Source: Vibrio natriegens NBRC 15636 = ATCC 14048 = DSM 759 (GTDB lineage: Bacteria; Pseudomonadota; Gammaproteobacteria; Enterobacterales; Vibrionaceae). From it: a DNA stretch of 64,000 nt. The stretch spans positions 124,001-188,000 of the forward strand of contig NZ_CP141823.1 of the NCBI RefSeq assembly GCF_035621455.1. The letters run 5' to 3'. The notes beneath the pieces are model-generated. The model worked only from the letters and a program-made list of their open reading frames with translations, searched no databases and was not told the origin of the DNA. The translations under genes and the position numbers were made by a program. Positions 47,023-55,999 of this stretch are shown in pieces. Each line of letters starts with the position of its first letter. Position 1 is the stretch's first letter.

Positions 47023-48744
47023 ATGAATATCAAAACAACATTTAAGTTAGTGTCCATCTCAGCAATGATCGCGATGCTTACGGCATGTAATGGTGAAACC
47101 GGCACAACACAAACTGACGTAGCTGCTGCTAGCGCTACTTATTCCGATGAACACCATGTTGTATTAACTGGTGAAGATAACTTCCGTGATTTAGGTGGCT
47201 ACGTAGGCGCCGACAATAAGCGTGTTGCTTCTGGCAAACTATTCCGCTCTGGTGAGCTTTCGGCACTGACTGATGAAGACCGTCAAAAACTAGAAGCTCT
47301 TGGTCTGGTTCGTATCTTCGACTTACGCCGTCCTTCTGAAGCAGCAAGTAATCCAGATGCCATATCTCAAGAAATTGAATATACCAACTTCTCTCTTATT
47401 AATGAGCTACCATCAGATCTTACTGACACAGATGAAGATGAAAAAGAGGACCTTACAGATCCTAAGGTACTTGCTAAATACGCTCAAATTGCGATTGACT
47501 TCAACTACGATCTATCATCTTGGATATATCCATCATACGAACCTAGCGAGCATATGATCTCTCAATGGAGAGCGATCTTTGACTTACTTGAAGATAGCGA
47601 TACTCCTGCTCTATGGCACTGTACTGCTGGTCAAGATCGTACTGGTATGACTGCGGCATTAATCCTGTATTCACTAGGCGTGTCTATGGATGACATTTTT
47701 TCTGACTACTTGATGTCCAATGAGTACACTTACGCGGATAAATACGCACAATCAGAGTCAATCTTGCCATATCTACCAGAGCTAGACGTCGATGCTTATA
47801 CTGAATCTATGCTAGTTAAGCGTGGGTATCTTGAACACTTCTTTACTGACATTGAAACTAAATACGGTAGTATTGATGAGTTCTTAAGTAACGAACTCGA
47901 TGTCGATATTGACGCAATGCGTGAACACTACTTAGTTGGCGAAGGATTACCTAGTAGCGTTGTTTACACCGATGAACACCACATTGAGCTAATAGGCGAA
48001 GATAACTTCCGTGATTTAGGTGGTTATGTAGGTGCTGACAACAAGCGAGTATTGGAAGGTAAACTGTTCCGCTCCGGTGAGCTTTCAGGATTGACTGAAG
48101 GCGACAAGCAGATTTTAACGGATTTGGGTATCGAACAATTAGTTGACTTACGCACAAAGGGGGAGATGTTAGACAAGCCAGATAATATTCCAGACACTAT
48201 CGATGTTTATCATTTACCTTTAGTCCCAGAAGCGGAGAACGATAATTCTTCCGCAGTACAAGTGAATCTAGTTGACCAATGGGTCAATAATTTAAGAGAT
48301 CCTAATTTCGATAACGAAGCCGAAATGATTTCTGCTTACAACTATATAGATGAGCAAAGAATAGCAAACTGGACGGAAATCTTCGATTTACTGGAATCAA
48401 ATAAAACCACGTTATGGCACTGTACAGGGGGACAAGATAGAGTCGGTATGACAACTGCGTTAGTCTTATCATCTTTAGGTGTATCACGAGATGTAATCAT
48501 TAAAGATTACCTAGCAACAAACGAATACTTAGCTGAATATGGTGAACAAATGGCTCGTTATATGGCGACAATGTATAACGATGAGACACTATACCAAACT
48601 ATTCTTGATAACATGGGCGCGAGAGAGACCTACATCAATGCATTCTTTGATGTGGTTGAAAGTGAATACGGCGATATGGACACTTTCCTACAAGTACTCG
48701 GTGTAGATATTGAGTTAATGCAACAAAACTATTTAATTAAATAA
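47023..48744 (+). CDS. Lipoprotein with two tandem protein-tyrosine-phosphatase domains
   Basis: A 573-residue protein with a lipoprotein signal (SAMIAMLTAC, Cys near 22) and two homologous Y_phosphatase3-type domains. Each starts with a near-identical segment (EDNFRDLGGYVGADNKRV at about 51 and 325). The CX5R loops read HCTAGQDRTG near 199 and HCTGGQDRVG near 467, with Gln where this family often has Lys. Both Cys and Arg are kept, so both could be active. It should act in the periplasm, on phosphoproteins, phosphoinositides or small phosphate esters. Single gene. Confidence 0.85.
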   Translation: MNIKTTFKLVSISAMIAMLTACNGETGTTQTDVAAASATYSDEHHVVLTGEDNFRDLGGYVGADNKRVASGKLFRSGELSALTDEDRQKLEALGLVRIFDLRRPSEAASNPDAISQEIEYTNFSLINELPSDLTDTDEDEKEDLTDPKVLAKYAQIAIDFNYDLSSWIYPSYEPSEHMISQWRAIFDLLEDSDTPALWHCTAGQDRTGMTAALILYSLGVSMDDIFSDYLMSNEYTYADKYAQSESILPYLPELDVDAYTESMLVKRGYLEHFFTDIETKYGSIDEFLSNELDVDIDAMREHYLVGEGLPSSVVYTDEHHIELIGEDNFRDLGGYVGADNKRVLEGKLFRSGELSGLTEGDKQILTDLGIEQLVDLRTKGEMLDKPDNIPDTIDVYHLPLVPEAENDNSSAVQVNLVDQWVNNLRDPNFDNEAEMISAYNYIDEQRIANWTEIFDLLESNKTTLWHCTGGQDRVGMTTALVLSSLGVSRDVIIKDYLATNEYLAEYGEQMARYMATMYNDETLYQTILDNMGARETYINAFFDVVESEYGDMDTFLQVLGVDIELMQQNYLIK

Positions 48745-48771
48745 ATTCTCTTTGTCGTACTACAGTCCTTC

Positions 48772-48801
48772 AAAACCGCTCCGCATATCGGGGCGGTTTT
48801 T
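48772..48801 (+). terminator. Rho-independent terminator after the phosphatase gene
   Basis: AAAACCGCTCCG pairs with CGGGGCGGTTTT (one mismatch) around CATAT and runs into TTTTT. Confidence 0.9.
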
Positions 48802-48907
48802 CAAAATTATCATCCTGCCTCTAACTTTTATAACAATTACACTGCATGTAATAAATATGTAACCGGGGTGCTTTAGGGTGTCGTGACCTTACTGAATCTA
48901 CTTTGTT

Positions 48908-49765
48908 ATGTCTGACTTCATACTACGCTTGTGGAACAACGCCTTAACACCATGGGTGTACTCAACGACTATTTTTATTTTAGTGGTAATTCTACTGATA
49001 AAAACGCAAGTGCCAGACTTTCATTTCTCAACGAAACCCGAGTTCAATCGACTCAATTGCGGCCAAGTCTTGGGTGATGACAATTTCGAACAGAATATCA
49101 ACCTACCTACATTTACGATCTTAGGATATGACCTGCTTGCAAGACCTATTTTAACCAATTTATGTCAAGAGCCTAAACTCATGGAAGATTTTGGTGATAT
49201 TGAGTATAGATGGATTAATGTAAATGACCTTTCACCTCAGGATATCTATCAACAAAAAGTCGACCTGATGTGGAGTAGAGACTACTTTTTAGCTGGTTTA
49301 ACCCCTGACTATAAGCACTACTATCGCGAAATAGTATCAATGCCAAGTTACGATATCTTTTGGTTTAGCCATGAAGCCCTACCTGTGGATGACATTGACT
49401 CTTTCTTTACAACTCATCGCGTTGGATTATTGAGTAACAACTTTAGCCGTTCTGCATATCAAGCGCCTCTAGAATGGTTGAAATCACGACAAATAAACAT
49501 AGAGTCAGTTGAGATTAAGTATTACCCGACTCGCCAAGCTTTTCGACAGGCTCTGCTTGAAAAAGAAGTCGATATAGTTGCGGATAGTAATCATAGCCCT
49601 CTTTTAGATCAGATACCCCTTCTGTCACAAACGTTAATAGTCAGTAATCAGAGTGCCGGGGGCTGGTATTTACGTAGTGACTTAGTGGAAACCCTGCCTT
49701 TAGCTTTAATCAAAGACAAAATAATGACGGTGTTCACCCTTAAAGCAAAGGAACACCAGTTATGA
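48908..49765 (+). CDS. Membrane-anchored periplasmic protein, solute-binding-like, unknown
   Basis: I do not recognise this gene. The 285-residue product has one N-terminal membrane anchor (WVYSTTIFILVVILLI, residues 16-31) without a cleavage site and a large periplasmic part. Segments such as YDIFWFSHEALPVDDIDSFF, VGLLSNNFSRSAYQAPLEWL and LEKEVDIVADSNHSPLL resemble the second lobe of type 2 solute-binding proteins (the phrase pattern 'VGLL...FRQALLEKEVDIV'). It overlaps the next gene by four bases, so the two products probably act together, perhaps as a sensor. The start lacks a clear ribosome-binding site. Confidence 0.7.
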   Translation: MSDFILRLWNNALTPWVYSTTIFILVVILLIKTQVPDFHFSTKPEFNRLNCGQVLGDDNFEQNINLPTFTILGYDLLARPILTNLCQEPKLMEDFGDIEYRWINVNDLSPQDIYQQKVDLMWSRDYFLAGLTPDYKHYYREIVSMPSYDIFWFSHEALPVDDIDSFFTTHRVGLLSNNFSRSAYQAPLEWLKSRQINIESVEIKYYPTRQAFRQALLEKEVDIVADSNHSPLLDQIPLLSQTLIVSNQSAGGWYLRSDLVETLPLALIKDKIMTVFTLKAKEHQL

Positions 49766-50868
49766 TCCTTCCGAACAATTACCATAAAGTACTCATTTTT
49801 TCGCTGAAACTACTTGTGGTTGTACTTGCTTTGTTAAGTATCAGTCTATTCTCAGGTCGGTACTGGACAATAAAACAATACGATGATTTTGCGAAAAGCT
49901 CATTCCCTTATAAGCAATTAGTGGAGTACACGAAAAATAATCCATCTTCTGCGCAAGTAGAAAAAAGACAAATATTTTTGGCTCAGTTGCAACACCATAC
50001 TTCTAACGTTGTAGAAAACAACAAATGGCAACTTTATCAAAATTGCCAACTATTTTTGTCCGAAGGTAACCGAGACATTGTGTTGCTAGATCTTTACTTT
50101 CCACTGCTTAAAGACGACGTTAAGCACACTGATTTGTACGTAGGATGCAGTTTAAAAACTTCAAGTTGGTTCTTAAGTGTTTTTATTGCTAGCCTTTTAA
50201 TCTTTCTACTTTGGATAACCGCACCACGCCCCCTAAACCAGCAAAACTTGATGCTGTTTCAATTGTTGACGCTTGATGAAAATTGTCGTCTTAGTCAATT
50301 TGAGATAAAAAGTGTGCTTTTACGCTTTACGACGAACGTACACATCAATTCACAAGACTTATGTTATCTACATTCACGATTAGATAAGCAAGCCATCACA
50401 ACCCCGAAGGCACTGGAATTATTGTTACAAGACGTAGTATCGCCGTTAGAGCTCAAATTCTCTGTAAAAAATGATGAAATCCAAGTCTCTTTATCGAATT
50501 TGAACATCGAAATAGCTAGCACTCCCGCTATCTATTGGCTTTGGTACGCCAACTACAGAAAGCTGCATAAGTCTGAAGGGTGGATAACTAATCCTCCTTC
50601 TAACAGACCTGACACGCAACTTGCTCAAGAGCTTATCTCACTAATGAAGCAATACGGTGGACATGCACGAGCGTTAAAAGAGCTGGAGCAACATGGCTTG
50701 AGAGCAAAGACACTCGATAAAAACCGGAATAGAATTAAAGAAGCACTGAATAATCACCTGCCACCAGAGCTAGCTGGGCTTTGCGGCTTCGAAACAATTA
50801 AGAGACCTGACTCTAATCAATCTGCATACAGACTTCGAATGGAAGCCAAAAGTCTAATCCTCTTGTAA
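49762..50868 (+). CDS. Two-TM membrane protein with cytoplasmic C-terminal domain, unknown
   Basis: I do not recognise this gene. The 368-residue product has membrane segments at about 11-29 and 134-152, a periplasmic domain of about 100 residues between them with two cysteines (NCQLF, VGCSL), and a cytoplasmic C-terminal domain of about 215 residues. Its last part (LKELEQHGLRAKTLDKNRNR, IKEALNNHLPPEL, SAYRLRM) has the look of a winged-helix domain, though this is uncertain. Coupling (ATGA overlap) to the anchored binding-like protein suggests a two-part transmembrane regulator. Confidence 0.7.
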   Translation: MILPNNYHKVLIFSLKLLVVVLALLSISLFSGRYWTIKQYDDFAKSSFPYKQLVEYTKNNPSSAQVEKRQIFLAQLQHHTSNVVENNKWQLYQNCQLFLSEGNRDIVLLDLYFPLLKDDVKHTDLYVGCSLKTSSWFLSVFIASLLIFLLWITAPRPLNQQNLMLFQLLTLDENCRLSQFEIKSVLLRFTTNVHINSQDLCYLHSRLDKQAITTPKALELLLQDVVSPLELKFSVKNDEIQVSLSNLNIEIASTPAIYWLWYANYRKLHKSEGWITNPPSNRPDTQLAQELISLMKQYGGHARALKELEQHGLRAKTLDKNRNRIKEALNNHLPPELAGLCGFETIKRPDSNQSAYRLRMEAKSLILL

Positions 50869-51100
50869 TTCAAAAAACAAAATTTATATATTTTAGGCTT
50901 CTAGCAAGATGCACCATATTTGTGCAATGCTGCCTGCTAATTAATAGGCATTTGATTTACCCAATTTGAGAAACTGTTCACATCGCCAAATTTTACCAAA
51001 ATAAACAACGACATAATTTATTTTCATATTTAACGTTATATAGGCACGAATCTAGCTTTCCTGTTTCACGATTGTTATGTACTACAAAAGGTGAATAGAT

Positions 51101-51907
51101 ATGTTGTCGGAAATGCTAACGAGTGATTATTCTGTCTGTAAGCCTAAACCGGCTGAGTTAATCACCCTAACCACCGATATCGACGACCATGCACATGATC
51201 ATCTGCAAATTGTGATTGGAATACACGGGACCGTAGAGTTTGATATAAGTGGCAACGGTAATCGTATATTGCCTGGACAGGGCTGTATCATCACAGAAAG
51301 CTCTGACCACGCGTTTGGTGGAGTTAAGTCACCTTCAGATATATTTGTGCTCAATTTAATTGCACAAACTGAAACGAATAAGGCGGTCCTGCAAGAAATA
51401 AACGAACTTGCACACAATAATTACTACTTTCAGATAGACAGCCAGCTACGCCAGTTAATCAAACTACTAACAGCGGAAATCGCGTCCCACCCTGACGACT
51501 ACCTGCTTGGTCAGAGCTGCAACAACACTATCATTGCGCTATTAAATAGACACATTCAGATCTTTCAGTCGCAGAAACGCTCACGTCGACTAGATATTGA
51601 GGCTATTGACCGCTATATCGAGCAACATATAAACAGCATGATATCGGTAAGCCAGTTGGCAGGCAGCGTATTTCTGAGTGAAAGCCAGTTCCATCATCAG
51701 TTTAAAGAAAGTATCGGCTTAACGCCCCATCAGTATGTTCTTCAGAAACGAATCGAATATGCTAAGAGCTTAATGGAGCATGGCTCTTTTAGTCTCAGCC
51801 ACGTAGCCCACCTATCCGGGTTCTCAGGCCATAGCACCTTTACTCACGCTTTCTCAAAACAAGTGGGTGTTTCACCATCCCAATACAGAAAAAGCTATTT
51901 ATCGTAA
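51101..51907 (+). CDS. AraC-family regulator of proline utilisation
   Basis: A 268-residue AraC protein: N-terminal cupin-like sensor (ITLTTDIDDHAHDHLQIVIG) and C-terminal double HTH (ISVSQLAGSVFLSESQFHHQ, VAHLSGFSGHSTFTHAFSK, GVSPSQYRKSYLS). It lies directly upstream of putA, whose product lacks a DNA-binding domain, so an external regulator is expected; in Vibrio an AraC-type PutR is reported for putAP, from memory. The 25-bp element before putA and aspA is its candidate site. Confidence 0.85.
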   Translation: MLSEMLTSDYSVCKPKPAELITLTTDIDDHAHDHLQIVIGIHGTVEFDISGNGNRILPGQGCIITESSDHAFGGVKSPSDIFVLNLIAQTETNKAVLQEINELAHNNYYFQIDSQLRQLIKLLTAEIASHPDDYLLGQSCNNTIIALLNRHIQIFQSQKRSRRLDIEAIDRYIEQHINSMISVSQLAGSVFLSESQFHHQFKESIGLTPHQYVLQKRIEYAKSLMEHGSFSLSHVAHLSGFSGHSTFTHAFSKQVGVSPSQYRKSYLS

Positions 51908-51924
51908 TGAATAATACTTCGTAG

Positions 51925-51946
51925 GTGGTTGCTAAACGGCAGCCAC
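51925..51946 (+). terminator. Hairpin after the AraC gene
   Basis: GTGGTTGC pairs with GCAGCCAC (one G-T pair) across TAAACG, 17 bp past the stop; a pyrimidine-rich tract follows. It probably separates the regulator from putA. Confidence 0.5.
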
Positions 51947-52013
51947 TTATGGTTATCCCTCCCCTTCTAGCCCTTCGTTTAACACCCTTTTTCGCTAGCT
52001 TTTTACAAACCTT

Positions 52014-52038
52014 CAAGAGTTTTCTGCAAGTTTTTATC
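52014..52038 (+). promoter_or_regulatory. Shared 25-bp element upstream of putA
   Basis: Identical to 57597-57621 upstream of aspA. It contains two direct half-sites (CAAGAGTTTTCTG and CAAGTTTTTATC) 13 bp apart, as AraC-type activators prefer, and ends 56 bp before the putA ATG, just upstream of where a -35 element would lie. Confidence 0.75.
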
Positions 52039-52094
52039 TTTGGCATTCATACACTGGTTACTAAGTTCAAAAGAACATGGATGAGGTAACTAAA

Positions 52095-55000
52095 ATGTTA
52101 AAAACAAACGAACTGCTGGGCGCAGGGATGACAGAAAAGCCCCTTGATGAATTGGAAGCGATTATTTCATCGCTTTATATGCCTAATGAAACCAAAATTT
52201 TGCAGGAACTCATTCCTCTGGCGACGCCGTCAAAATCAGAAAAGACTGAAATGGAGCAACAAGCGAATCAGCTGATCCTTGCAATTCGTGCCGATAAAAC
52301 ATCAATTCAAATGATTGATGCTCTGCTACTGGAATACAGCTTAGATACTCAAGAAGGTATCTTACTGATGTGTCTCGCCGAAGCTTTGATGCGAATCCCG
52401 GATGCAGAAACAGCCGATGCGTTAATTCGTGATAAGTTAGCCGTTGCCGACTGGAAGTCCCACCTAAAACGCAGTAACTCTTCTTTCGTTAACGCTTCTA
52501 CATGGGGGCTCATTCTCACAGGCAAAATCTGTAGCTTAGAACAGGTAGAATCGACTCCCCCGGTTAAAGCGCTTTCAAGACTTGTCAATAAACTGTCTGA
52601 GCCGATGATTCGTCATGCGATGAACCAAGCGATGGCGATTCTAGGCCGACAGTTTGTTCTGGGTCGCACTATCCCGGAAGCGCAGAAAAATGGGAAACCA
52701 CAGCAAGAAATGGGCTTTGATTTTTCTTTTGATATGCTAGGTGAAGCAGCCTTGACAAGTAACGATGCAAAAAAATACTTTCAGGATTACATGTCGGCAA
52801 TCGAAACAATCGGTAAACAGGAAAAGCATAAAGGCCACCTGCCTTCTATCTCAATGAAGTTGTCTGCGCTACACCCTCGTTACGAAGTGGCAAACGAAGA
52901 GCGAGTCATGGACGAACTTTTCTCGACCCTGCTTACGTTGGCCAAAAGAGCCCGAGAACTTGAAGTACCTCTGACTATTGACGCAGAAGAGATGGACCGT
53001 CTTGAATTGTCCTTACGACTTTTCAAAAAGCTTTACCAACACCCGGTAATAAAAGGCTGGGGACAGTTTGGTCTTGTTGTACAAACATACGCTAAACGTG
53101 CACTTCCGGTATTCGCCTGGCTAAATAAACTAGCGGAAGATCAGGGCGATATGATTCCTGTACGGTTGGTGAAAGGCGCGTATTGGGACAGCGAGATAAA
53201 ATTGGCACAACAAGGCGGCTATGATAATTATTCGGTGTTTACCCATAAGGAAGGAACTGATGTCTCTTATCTGGCTTGCGCTCGATTTGTTCTGAGTAAA
53301 GAAGTTAACCGCAATATTTACCCTCAGTTTGCCAGTCACAATGCTCAAACGGTTACCGCAATTGCCGTTATGGGTAAAGAGAGCCACTATGAATTCCAGC
53401 GCTTACATGGTATGGGCGAAGCGCTATATAACCATGTAATGACAAAGTACGGCTCTAATGTACGTATTTACGCTCCGGTAGGAAGCCACAAAGATCTCCT
53501 TCCTTATTTGGTACGCCGCCTGCTAGAAAACGGAGCAAACAGTTCTTTTGTGCACCGTCTTGTTGACCCAAGCTGCCCACCAGAGCTGCTCACTCAACAC
53601 CCTGTGGAACAATTACTTAAAAAGCCGTCTTTTGACAATAAAGCGATCCCTCTACCCCCTGATATTTTCCCTGATAGAAAGAACTCGACCGGAATCAATA
53701 TCGATATTGATAGCGAACGCGAGCCTTTTGAAACCGATGTCGCGGTACATATGGAAAAAGAGTGGACGGCCGCCCCAATTATCGGTGGCAAATCCTTGTA
53801 TGAAAAGTTAGTTGCATCAGGTTCAGACGAAGTTACTGTTACCGCGCCCTATGATCGAACAATTAAAGCAGGCAGTGTCATCTATGCGAGCAAAGCGCAT
53901 GTTGAACAAGCGATTGAGTCAGCATCAGCGGCATTTCCAGCCTGGCAGCGTACCCCGGTAGAGGAAAGAGCAAGTCACTTAAACTTATTGGCGGATTTAC
54001 TTGAGCTCAATATGGCAGAACTGGTTGCTATCTGTCATAAAGAAGCAGGTAAAACTATCCATGATGCAATAGATGAAGTTCGTGAAGCCGTCGATTTTTG
54101 CCGCTTTTATGCGAATCAAAAGCACGTATTTTTGACGTCAAATACTGCCGGTTTCAACGGCGAGATTCAAACCGTGAGCCGTCATGGTCGTGGCGTGTTC
54201 GCGTGTATCAGTCCATGGAACTTCCCTCTGGCGATTTTCCTGGGGCAAGTAACTGCTGCGCTAATGGCAGGTAATAGCGTCATTGCGAAGCCAGCGGAAC
54301 AAACCTCGCTTATTGCTGCGAAAGCGACTGAACTGATCAAACAGGCAGGCTTCCCTGACGGTGTTTTCCAGCTGTTACCCGGAACAGGAGCAGAAGTAGG
54401 CAACACCCTGACTTCTGATACAAGAATCGCAGGCGTAGCCTTTACGGGATCAACACAGACTGCGATGCGAATAAATCAGTCACTGTGCAAAAGATCTGTG
54501 GAACCCGTACCTCTGATTGCTGAGACGGGCGGACAAAATGCCATGATCGTCGACAGTACTGCCCTGCCCGAACAGGTTGTAAGAGACGTACTTCGCTCGG
54601 CATTTGCATCCGCAGGTCAACGCTGCTCTGCATTGCGTGTTTTATGTATTCAGGAAGATATCGCGGACCACATCATCGAAGTGATATCAGGTGCGATGGA
54701 TGAACTGTCGGTTGGGCTACCCTACCTACACGAAACAGACGTGGGCCCTGTAATTGATAGCCAAGCCAAAAATATACTACTGAGCCACATCGACCAGATG
54801 AACAAAACACAACGCCTGGTTAAACAGCTTCCACTGAATGCTCAATGTGAAAAAGGCGATTTCGTCACTCCAACCGCGTTCGAAATCTCCAACTTATCCA
54901 TCCTGAAAGAGGAGAACTTCGGCCCTATTCTGCATATCGTTCGCTTCAAGGCGAATCAACTTCCCCAACTGGTGGAAGAGATTAACGCGATGGGTTACGG

Positions 55001-55241
55001 GCTGACACTTGGCATACACAGCCGAAATGAGACCACTTACAGATGGATTGAGAAACATGCCAGGGTTGGCAACTGTTATATCAACCGCGACCAGGTGGGT
55101 GCGGTAGTCGGCGTTCAGCCTTTCGGAGGCCAAGGCCTATCCGGTACAGGACCTAAAGCTGGAGGCCCCAACTATCTATATAGATTCACACAAGTGAAGT
55201 ATGACCCTATTAGCTCATCATCAAGCCAGCAAGGAGAGTGA
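52095..55241 (+). CDS. putA: Bifunctional proline dehydrogenase / pyrroline-5-carboxylate dehydrogenase
   Basis: The ATG at 52095 has GAGG about nine bases upstream and is preferred over the one at 52077. About 1048 residues: an FAD-dependent proline dehydrogenase barrel at roughly 130-460 (IDAEEMDRLELSL, RLVKGAYWDSEIKLAQ, FASHNAQTV, APVGSHKDLLPYLVRRLLEN) and an ALDH domain at about 540-1030 (catalytic Glu in AETGGQNA near 808, Cys in AGQRCSALR near 841). It turns proline into glutamate at the membrane. Unlike E. coli PutA (about 1320 residues) it has no ribbon-helix-helix domain and cannot repress itself. Confidence 0.95.
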   Translation: MLKTNELLGAGMTEKPLDELEAIISSLYMPNETKILQELIPLATPSKSEKTEMEQQANQLILAIRADKTSIQMIDALLLEYSLDTQEGILLMCLAEALMRIPDAETADALIRDKLAVADWKSHLKRSNSSFVNASTWGLILTGKICSLEQVESTPPVKALSRLVNKLSEPMIRHAMNQAMAILGRQFVLGRTIPEAQKNGKPQQEMGFDFSFDMLGEAALTSNDAKKYFQDYMSAIETIGKQEKHKGHLPSISMKLSALHPRYEVANEERVMDELFSTLLTLAKRARELEVPLTIDAEEMDRLELSLRLFKKLYQHPVIKGWGQFGLVVQTYAKRALPVFAWLNKLAEDQGDMIPVRLVKGAYWDSEIKLAQQGGYDNYSVFTHKEGTDVSYLACARFVLSKEVNRNIYPQFASHNAQTVTAIAVMGKESHYEFQRLHGMGEALYNHVMTKYGSNVRIYAPVGSHKDLLPYLVRRLLENGANSSFVHRLVDPSCPPELLTQHPVEQLLKKPSFDNKAIPLPPDIFPDRKNSTGINIDIDSEREPFETDVAVHMEKEWTAAPIIGGKSLYEKLVASGSDEVTVTAPYDRTIKAGSVIYASKAHVEQAIESASAAFPAWQRTPVEERASHLNLLADLLELNMAELVAICHKEAGKTIHDAIDEVREAVDFCRFYANQKHVFLTSNTAGFNGEIQTVSRHGRGVFACISPWNFPLAIFLGQVTAALMAGNSVIAKPAEQTSLIAAKATELIKQAGFPDGVFQLLPGTGAEVGNTLTSDTRIAGVAFTGSTQTAMRINQSLCKRSVEPVPLIAETGGQNAMIVDSTALPEQVVRDVLRSAFASAGQRCSALRVLCIQEDIADHIIEVISGAMDELSVGLPYLHETDVGPVIDSQAKNILLSHIDQMNKTQRLVKQLPLNAQCEKGDFVTPTAFEISNLSILKEENFGPILHIVRFKANQLPQLVEEINAMGYGLTLGIHSRNETTYRWIEKHARVGNCYINRDQVGAVVGVQPFGGQGLSGTGPKAGGPNYLYRFTQVKYDPISSSSSQQGE

Positions 55242-55243
55242 AG

Positions 55244-55933
55244 ATGAAACCACTATTAGATATTTATAACGCCTCTTCTTCTGCATTTGGGCAATGGAGT
55301 TTAACGGATTTTACGCTAAGAAAAGAGCAACTGGTTGGTTTAGGAAGTCAGCTGCCAAAAGCACTACAAAACGTATTGCAGTACCACCTCACTCACGCCG
55401 AATTATCCATTGCTCCGACGCAGTCATTGGTGAGTCCAACTGGAGAGACGAATGAACTCTATACCCAAGGCCGGGGAGTAAGCGTTTTACTGATCGATTC
55501 GGATGCACCAAATTGCCAACTGGCATTTATGGCAATGATGACAGCCCTTGTAGCGACAGGTAACAGCGTAATCATCTGCAGTAACAACCCATGGGTAGAA
55601 GATGTCATGAAAACGCATCAATATGAGCAACTCTTGCCGGAAGGCTTAGTTAGCCTCATCCCTAAGGATGGCTATCATGAGTTAATGACCCACGATATAC
55701 GAAACTTCGTTTTCATCGGCAACGCTTCTAAGACGGTTGAAATAAATGAAGCGCTATCAATGCGTCCAAATGCGATTACTAGTCTGGTCGCGGAAACCGA
55801 CCTTGAAGCGCTTATTCACGCTAAAGATCCAATGCTTGTGTTGCGTTTCATCACCGAAAAAGTACGTTCCATTAATATCACTGCCATCGGTGGGAATGCT
55901 ACTTTGCTCGAACTTGGCAACACCACCCATTAA
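55244..55933 (+). CDS. ALDH-like protein without catalytic domain, put operon
   Basis: The ATG at 55244 has GGAG seven bases upstream; it lies three bases after the putA stop. About 229 residues resemble the N-terminal cofactor-binding part of aldehyde dehydrogenases: GRGVSVLLIDSDAPNCQLAF corresponds to the 'GRGVFACISPWNFPLAIFLG' region of PutA, and NFVFIGNASKTVEINEALS to its 'GVAFTGSTQTAMRINQSL'. The catalytic Cys and the rest of the ALDH fold are missing. It may be a structural partner of PutA or a degenerate enzyme. Translation is probably coupled to putA and putP. Confidence 0.75.
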   Translation: MKPLLDIYNASSSAFGQWSLTDFTLRKEQLVGLGSQLPKALQNVLQYHLTHAELSIAPTQSLVSPTGETNELYTQGRGVSVLLIDSDAPNCQLAFMAMMTALVATGNSVIICSNNPWVEDVMKTHQYEQLLPEGLVSLIPKDGYHELMTHDIRNFVFIGNASKTVEINEALSMRPNAITSLVAETDLEALIHAKDPMLVLRFITEKVRSINITAIGGNATLLELGNTTH

Positions 55934-55999
55934 TCAGTTCAGCGCTCTCAGAGAATCTCACTCAGAGAGCGCTTATACACTATCATGGAGGATAGTATT

